Assembly: GCF_000964545.1 (NCBI RefSeq)
Contig: NZ_BBVD01000014.1
Coordinates: 62,001-126,000, forward strand
Direction: 5' to 3'
Source of the DNA: Comamonas thiooxydans
Lineage (GTDB): Bacteria > Pseudomonadota > Gammaproteobacteria > Burkholderiales > Burkholderiaceae_C
DNA length: 64,000 nt
The notes beneath the pieces were generated by a model. That model searched no databases. It was given only the letters and a program-made list of their open reading frames with translations, and was not told the origin of the DNA. Positions 59,473 to 64,000 of the stretch are shown here, piece by piece. Both the position numbers and the translations under genes were made by a program. Within the stretch, counting starts at the first letter, position 1. Every line of letters begins with the position of its first letter.

Positions 59473-62400
59473 GCCGGCTCTCCTGGTTGTTCGTTCTGGT
59501 CTGCGCACTGCATCAAGGGCAGATCCTCGGTCTGCACCTGCGCGGCCAGCCAGTCATGCAGCGGGCCATAGACCTGCTTGGCCAGGACGTGGAAGCGCAG
59601 ATCGGCCGTCAGCGCCTCCCAGTCGGGGTAGCAGCGCGCCCAGCTGGGGTCTTCGCATTCGCCGCCCAGCATGTAGCCGCCCTCGTAGGCCTGCGCGGCG
59701 GCGCTCGGATCGTCACGACCGGCTGCGATGGCGCTTCTGAGAGGCAGCGGCAAGGGCTCGTTCTGGCCCGCCAGCCACAGCTGCATCAAGGCTTGCAGGC
59801 GCTGCGTGGCCGCCTCCGGCTCCAGCGGCTGCACCCAGACCAGGGTGTCGCGTGCGATCACGCCCATCAGCGTGTCGCTGCCCCTGCTTGAAAGCGCCAG
59901 ACTGCGCACATAAATGGGCAGCAGCTTGTGGGCCTGAAGCTCGCCTTTCTTGTTCAGCAGCGTGCGCGGCTCCAGCGCGAACCAGCAACGGCTGTGGCCC
60001 GCATCCGAAGACGGCTCTTCACGCTCCTGCAAGCCATCCATCCAGTCATCCAGCGTGACCGCATCGGAGTGCAGCAGCAAACGCTCGCGCGGCGCCGCAT
60101 GGGGCCATAGCCGCATCTGCTGCTGCCAGGCCAGCAACGACGGCGTGGCCTGGGCCTGCAAGGCCTCGGCCTCGCGCCTGCCAAGCCCTGCCAGCGGCAA
60201 CACGCCGGCACGCCCCAGGCGCTGCACCTGACGTTGCACCTGCAGGCCCACGTCCAACGCGGCATCAAGCGCCAGCTGCGTGCGCACGCCTTGCTGCAGT
60301 TGCTGAATCAGGCCGTAGGCGGTCAGGCCATTGACGCTGAAAAGCTCGTCGTCCTCCAGCAGCTCCTCGTCCTGCTCAAAGCGCACCTGCAGGCGGTTGC
60401 GCAGAAAGCTGCGTGCGGGATGGCGCAGAAATTCCGTCAGGCGCGCCAGCGTCAGCGGCACTTCGGGATCGGGCTCGAAGGCAGCCACAACAGGCAGCAC
60501 CTGCGCGTCCCGCTCTTCATGCGCGCCATACCATTCGCGCGCGAAAGTCGACAGCCCCGAAGCCTGCTCAAAATAGCGGCGGCTGAAGGGCTGCAAAGGA
60601 TGCTGCCGGGTACGCTGGGCCAGCAGCAGACCCCCTCGCTCCCTGGCGCAAAGTCCTGCGCTGCCTTCGCCCTGCCAGCCCTGGCTCAGATAGTCGCGCA
60701 ACTGCGAGACCAGCACCGAGGGGGGCTGCTCGCTGTTGTCGCGCACATGGCGACCGGCCCAGCTGATATAGAGCTTGCTGCGGGCCGACAGCAAGGCATC
60801 CAGCATCAGCTGGCGGTCATCGTCGCGGCGCGCGCGGTCGCCGGGACGCTGCTGCCCGGGCAAGGCCATCAGATCGAAGTCCACGCGCGTGGCACGGCGC
60901 GGGTAGTCGCCATCGTTCATGCCCAGCAGACACACCACGTCGAAGGGAATGGCGCGCATCGGCATCAGCGTGCAAAAAGTCACGCCGCCGGCGCGAAAGC
61001 GCTGGTTGAGCGCGGGCTCGGACAGGGCCTGCAGCCAGGCCTCCTGTGCCACTTCCAGCGGAATCAGGGCCTCAAAACCCGCTTGCTCGCAGGCAGCCTG
61101 CCAGCCGACCAGGGCCGTGTCGAGTGCGGCGCACAAGGCCTGGTCTTCATCGCCCTGCGCGACAAAGAAATCATCGAGCAGTGCACGAAAGCGCTGCGCC
61201 CAGGCCTGGGGGGCAGCCGCCTCGCCGGCGGTTTGCCACCATTGCAGCATGCGCCCCAGCAAGCTGGCCAGCGATCCGGCCAGCTCAGCCGTCAGGCCGC
61301 CCACTTCGTCATAGGGCTCCATGCCGGCAAACACCTGTGCCTCGTCGAAGGCGGCCTCCAGCGCCGGCCCGCTGGCATAGCCCAGCAGCATGCGGCGCAG
61401 GCCGAACCAGGCGCTGTTGGGATCACCGCAGGCCGCCAGGCCCAACTGTGCGCGCTGCGCATGGTTGAGCCCCCAGCGAATGCCCGCACCGGCCATCCAG
61501 TGCGTGAGCTGGGGCAGATCGTCGGCCGCCAGACCCACGCGCGCCGCCACGGCGGGGACATCGAGCAGATCGCACAACTCGCTCAGACGGCAGCGCTGCT
61601 GCGGCAGCTTGAGCAGCCATTGCAGCGCCGTCACCAGCGGACTGCTGGCACGCGCGCCCACGTCGGCGATATCAAACGGAATATGGCGCGCATCGTGGCG
61701 GCCGTACTGGCCGAACACGGCGCGGATGGCGGGTGCAGCCTCTTCGATCGACGGCAGCATGACCACCACCTCGCGCGGCGCCAGCGCTGCGTGGCCTGCC
61801 GCGGCAGGCTCGGCCAGCCATTGCAGCAGCTGATCGTGCAGCACTTCGAGCTCGCGCACCAGGCCATGGGCCTTGTGAAAGACGATGGACTGGTCGGCCG
61901 CTGCGATCTCGACCACAGGGTGCTCCGACATGGGCACCAGATCGCGAATACGCTGCTGCACCTGGGTCAGCAGCGGTGCATCGATCAGCTCGCTCGCGTC
62001 GGCCTCGTCATACACATCCACACGCGGCCAGCCCCATTGCACGGCCGTGTCCCCCGTGGTGTCGAAGGCATCGAGCTGGCGCACATAGTCGCGGCTCTGC
62101 CGCCCCCATGCCGCCAGCAGCGGATGGGCATGGGCGTGCATGGCCGCCAGCGGAATCTGCGCCAGGTCCTTGCCGCCCTTGTCGGCATGACGGCGGCGCT
62201 GCTGGCGCAGCAGCTCGCGCCCGTCGATGGCATCGGCCCAGTGAAAGCGGCAGGGGTTGGGCACGGCAATCAGCACCTGGCTGTGCTGGGCAATGCCGCT
62301 CAAAAACTGCATCAGCGACAGCGGCATCTGGCTCATGCCGAACACCACCACGCGACGCGCCAGCGGCGTGACGGGCGGCTGGCCGCTTTGCAGCGCGTCC

Positions 62401-63056
62401 AGAATCCGCGCCAGCAGGGCCGGGCGGGTGGCGGCACGCTCCTGCTCATCAAGTTCAGCCAGCACCTTGCGCCACAACTGGGGCTGCCAGAGCTGCCCTT
62501 CGGGAACGGGCGCATCGGGGCGGCCCGCTGTACGCAGCACATCCTCGCCCTTCTCCCAGGCGGCCAGCCAGTCGGCGCGGTAGATCTGGTACTGGTCGAA
62601 CAGGTCGGCCAGCTTTTCGGCCAGCTGCAGCAGACGCTGCGGCTCGCCAGGGCGCAGAAAGTTGGCAATCGGTGCGAACGCAGGCTCGCCCAGGCATTGC
62701 GGCAGCAGACGCATCAGGCGCCAGATCATGGGCGTCTTGTCCAGCGGCGATTCACGCGGCACCTCATGCCTGCCCAGAATCTGCCGGTAGCTGCGCCAGA
62801 CAAAGCGCGCCGGCAATTCGACCTGTGCAGCGGCGCACACGCCCTGCTGCTCGGCCATGCGCATCTTGAACCACTCGGCCATGCCGTTGCTTTGCACCAG
62901 CACGATCTCGGGCTCCAGCGCCTGCAAGGGATGCGCCGCCAGCCAGGCCAGCACGGTATCGGCCAGCGCCTCGGTCTGGTTGCCGTGAATGGCGATCAGG
63001 CCCGGCTGCCAGTTCGCTGCCGATTGCGACGCCCTTGATTGCTGCTCTGCTGTCAC
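59469..63056 (-). CDS. recC: Exodeoxyribonuclease V subunit gamma (RecC)
   Basis: Scaffold subunit that recognises Chi-like sites. 1195 aa with the N-terminal V-L-V-Q-S-N-G-M-A-E-W-F signature near residue 52, a degenerate helicase core (L-L-G-M-N-D-G-D-Y-P near 715, V-D-F-D-L-M near 732) and S-W-A-G-R-H near 768. The frame opens with GTG 63056 preceded by AGGAG, so GTG is the start. First gene of the operon; the promoter must be in 63057-63256. Confidence 0.95.
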   Translation of the reverse strand: MTAEQQSRASQSAANWQPGLIAIHGNQTEALADTVLAWLAAHPLQALEPEIVLVQSNGMAEWFKMRMAEQQGVCAAAQVELPARFVWRSYRQILGRHEVPRESPLDKTPMIWRLMRLLPQCLGEPAFAPIANFLRPGEPQRLLQLAEKLADLFDQYQIYRADWLAAWEKGEDVLRTAGRPDAPVPEGQLWQPQLWRKVLAELDEQERAATRPALLARILDALQSGQPPVTPLARRVVVFGMSQMPLSLMQFLSGIAQHSQVLIAVPNPCRFHWADAIDGRELLRQQRRRHADKGGKDLAQIPLAAMHAHAHPLLAAWGRQSRDYVRQLDAFDTTGDTAVQWGWPRVDVYDEADASELIDAPLLTQVQQRIRDLVPMSEHPVVEIAAADQSIVFHKAHGLVRELEVLHDQLLQWLAEPAAAGHAALAPREVVVMLPSIEEAAPAIRAVFGQYGRHDARHIPFDIADVGARASSPLVTALQWLLKLPQQRCRLSELCDLLDVPAVAARVGLAADDLPQLTHWMAGAGIRWGLNHAQRAQLGLAACGDPNSAWFGLRRMLLGYASGPALEAAFDEAQVFAGMEPYDEVGGLTAELAGSLASLLGRMLQWWQTAGEAAAPQAWAQRFRALLDDFFVAQGDEDQALCAALDTALVGWQAACEQAGFEALIPLEVAQEAWLQALSEPALNQRFRAGGVTFCTLMPMRAIPFDVVCLLGMNDGDYPRRATRVDFDLMALPGQQRPGDRARRDDDRQLMLDALLSARSKLYISWAGRHVRDNSEQPPSVLVSQLRDYLSQGWQGEGSAGLCARERGGLLLAQRTRQHPLQPFSRRYFEQASGLSTFAREWYGAHEERDAQVLPVVAAFEPDPEVPLTLARLTEFLRHPARSFLRNRLQVRFEQDEELLEDDELFSVNGLTAYGLIQQLQQGVRTQLALDAALDVGLQVQRQVQRLGRAGVLPLAGLGRREAEALQAQATPSLLAWQQQMRLWPHAAPRERLLLHSDAVTLDDWMDGLQEREEPSSDAGHSRCWFALEPRTLLNKKGELQAHKLLPIYVRSLALSSRGSDTLMGVIARDTLVWVQPLEPEAATQRLQALMQLWLAGQNEPLPLPLRSAIAAGRDDPSAAAQAYEGGYMLGGECEDPSWARCYPDWEALTADLRFHVLAKQVYGPLHDWLAAQVQTEDLPLMQCADQNEQPGEPA

Positions 63057-63256
63057 ACGCGCTCCTGTGCCTGTCTGTGCACGATGAAAGCTGCAAGCTT
63101 AACGGCAGCATGCAGGCGCTATCAAATGGAAAGCTGGTTGCGCATACCAACAAAGCGAACTGGAGCTGAAATGCTTTGAAATCAAGCAAAGACAAGCGCA
63201 ATCCGCTCTACTTTTTATTACCCAAAGCCCATTGCGGACATTCCGAGGCTGCAATG

Positions 63257-63290
63257 AGAAAAGCCCCGGATCATTGCTGATCTGGGGCTT
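63257..63290 (-). terminator. Terminator behind tRNA-Phe copy 1
   Basis: Minus strand AAGCCCC, A, GATCA, loop GCAA, TGATC, C, GGGGCTT, then TTCTC. It lies 6 bases after the tRNA 3' end. Confidence 0.7.
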
Positions 63291-63296
63291 CATGTT

Positions 63297-63372
63297 TGGT
63301 GGCCTGGGACGGAATCGAACCGCCGACACAAGGATTTTCAATCCTCTGCTCTACCGACTGAGCTACCGGGCC
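63297..63372 (-). tRNA. tRNA-Phe (anticodon GAA), copy 1
   Basis: 76 nt with encoded CCA. Minus strand begins GGCCCGGTAGCTCAGTCGG; anticodon loop TTGAAAA in GGATTGAAAATCC; T-loop GGTTCGATTCC. Acceptor stem has one C-A mismatch at the fifth pair. Identical to copy 2 at 63549-63624. Confidence 0.97.
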
Positions 63373-63408
63373 TTTGCTGTTCAGCAACTTGAATTTGCTG
63401 AAGCTGCA

Positions 63409-63414
63409 ATTATA
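63409..63414 (-). promoter_or_regulatory. -10 box of tRNA-Phe copy 1
   Basis: TATAAT on the minus strand, within TGCCTATAAT, 36 bases before the tRNA 5' end. No good -35 element. The same arrangement precedes copy 2. Confidence 0.6.
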
Positions 63415-63509
63415 GGCATATTTTTTCCGCTTCCTGCCCCGCCTGGGCATTCCAGCCCGAATGCATTCGCCGGTCTGCAATGCAGCCGAAAAGAGCAGGT
63501 CCGTATGCA

Positions 63510-63543
63510 GAAAAGCCCTGAATCATTGCTGATCCAGGGCTTT
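63510..63543 (-). terminator. Terminator behind tRNA-Phe copy 2
   Basis: Minus strand AAAGCCCTG, GATCA, loop GCAA, TGATT, CAGGGCTTT, then TCTGC. A diverged twin of the hairpin behind copy 1. Confidence 0.7.
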
Positions 63544-63548
63544 GAATC

Positions 63549-63624
63549 TGGTGGCCTGGGACGGAATCGAACCGCCGACACAAGGATTTTCAATCCTCTG
63601 CTCTACCGACTGAGCTACCGGGCC
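63549..63624 (-). tRNA. tRNA-Phe (anticodon GAA), copy 2
   Basis: 76 nt with encoded CCA, identical to copy 1. Each copy has its own TATAAT box and its own hairpin, so the whole unit was duplicated. Confidence 0.97.
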
Positions 63625-63656
63625 ATTTATCAGCACCCTTGAGCACCGAAGCCACG

Positions 63657-63662
63657 ATTATA
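63657..63662 (-). promoter_or_regulatory. -10 box of tRNA-Phe copy 2
   Basis: TATAAT on the minus strand in GCCTATAATCG, 32 bases before the tRNA 5' end. It lies between the tRNA and the response-regulator gene. Confidence 0.6.
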
Positions 63663-63708
63663 GGCACACTTTTCGACCCTAAATCGAAAACTGCGATTTT
63701 TTTGGAAA

Positions 63709-64000
63709 TTATCCGCGGCGATTGCGCCCGAGGTCCACGCCCAGTTGACGCAGCTTGCGATACAGGTGGGTACGCTCAAGGCCGGTCTTCTCGGCCACGC
63801 GCGTCATGGAGCCGCCTTCGCGTGCCAGGTGGAATTCGAAATAGGCTTTTTCAAAGCCGTCGCGCGCCTCGCGCAAAGGGCGGTCGAGATCGAATCCTTG
63901 GTGCGAGTTGGGCAGATTGTCTTCCGCCGCCTGGGCCGTGATGCTGACCACGGCCGATGGCGCCGTGCCGTTGCTGGCATGCGCTGCAGTTTCCGGGCCC
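63709..64000 (-). CDS. Fis-type helix-turn-helix C-terminus of a response regulator (NtrX/NtrC class), partial
   Basis: The frame is open to the window edge and ends at TAA 63709-63711; about 96 residues are visible. They include a helix FEKAYFEFHLAREGGSMTRV and the recognition helix T-G-L-E-R-T-H-L-Y-R-K-L-R-Q-L-G-V, typical of the Fis-like DNA-binding end of sigma-54-type response regulators such as NtrX. The receiver and AAA+ parts would lie outside the window, so sigma-54 interaction cannot be judged. It is upstream of the two tRNA genes on the same strand. Confidence 0.8.
   Translation of the reverse strand, partial: GPETAAHASNGTAPSAVVSITAQAAEDNLPNSHQGFDLDRPLREARDGFEKAYFEFHLAREGGSMTRVAEKTGLERTHLYRKLRQLGVDLGRNRRG

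Noticed and set aside
56218..59571. 1117-residue open frame on the plus strand opposite recB
   Set aside because: It lies entirely antisense to a gene with complete RecB motifs; long antisense frames are expected in GC-rich genes. No family motif, no ribosome site.
60234..63038. 934-residue open frame on the plus strand opposite recC
   Set aside because: Same reason: shadow of recC, composition rich in His/Gln/Arg, no recognisable domain.
63115..63215. Further R2 copies upstream of recC and near 37720-37790
   Set aside because: Only short matches (such as TTTGATAGCG or GCGCATGG) without the second half of the element; not strong enough to list.

Overview
The window reads as chromosomal DNA of a betaproteobacterium of the order Burkholderiales, most probably Comamonadaceae and Comamonas-like. 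This is inferred from high GC with strong third-position GC, three Bug-type tricarboxylate-receptor genes, a PhaM-type PHA granule protein, a fused MFS/PlsC lysophospholipid protein and a CoA-dependent anthranilate pathway. I see no phage, plasmid, transposase or CRISPR signature. The segment looks like stable core and metabolic chromosome.

Layout. 1-9.3 kb: end of a histidine phosphatase gene, an unknown gene, a Bug receptor, a creatininase-family hydrolase, a MATE pump, a second Bug receptor, a DsbD/ScsB-type disulfide reductase, a VOC protein and a small membrane protein. 9.3-14.3 kb: an OlsB-like acyltransferase, hemE and priA. The 658-bp hemE-priA gap holds a possible small RNA with a strong terminator and three consensus DnaA boxes around an AT-rich core. 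14.5-19.1 kb: periplasmic asparaginase, an AEC transporter and a compact four-gene operon (HTH-like protein, small GTPase, two Roadblock/LC7 proteins). 19.3-23.9 kb: rep helicase, a small lipoprotein-like gene with a 9-bp tandem repeat in its signal peptide, pldA and an SGNH esterase. 24.0-32.6 kb: a 2-aminobenzoyl-CoA (anthranilate) degradation cluster with a divergent MarR regulator. 32.6-44.4 kb: an unknown gene, UspA-type protein, tgt, a diguanylate cyclase, a coiled-coil zinc-ribbon membrane protein, DUF2145 and partner, DUF3047, MFS-acyltransferase fusion, CREST-type membrane hydrolase, an XRE regulator and a YXWGXW protein. 44.6-53.4 kb: Bug receptor, flavin monooxygenase and fused CMD/alkylhydroperoxidase gene, then FIST, PhaM, copper chaperone with DUF2946, GST and VOC genes. 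53.6-64 kb: recC-recB-recD in one overlapping operon, two tandem tRNA-Phe genes and the C-terminus of a Fis-type response regulator.

Genes that work together. The 24-32 kb block encodes ligase, monooxygenase/reductase, acyl-CoA dehydrogenase, enoyl-CoA hydratase, SDR dehydrogenase, thioesterase and RidA, a nearly full aerobic anthranilate-CoA route. RecC, RecB and RecD form the double-strand-break exonuclease. The GTPase/Roadblock operon resembles MglA/MglB modules or actinobacterial conservons without a kinase.

The least explained signal is non-coding. Two unrelated dispersed repeat families, called R1 (about 100 bp, 5 copies) and R2 (about 50 bp, 12 copies), mostly sit immediately after stop codons in the same orientation as the gene just finished. 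Sometimes they supply the stop codon and last residues. One R2 copy plus a 9-bp tandem array behind rep appears to have been captured as the signal peptide of the next gene.
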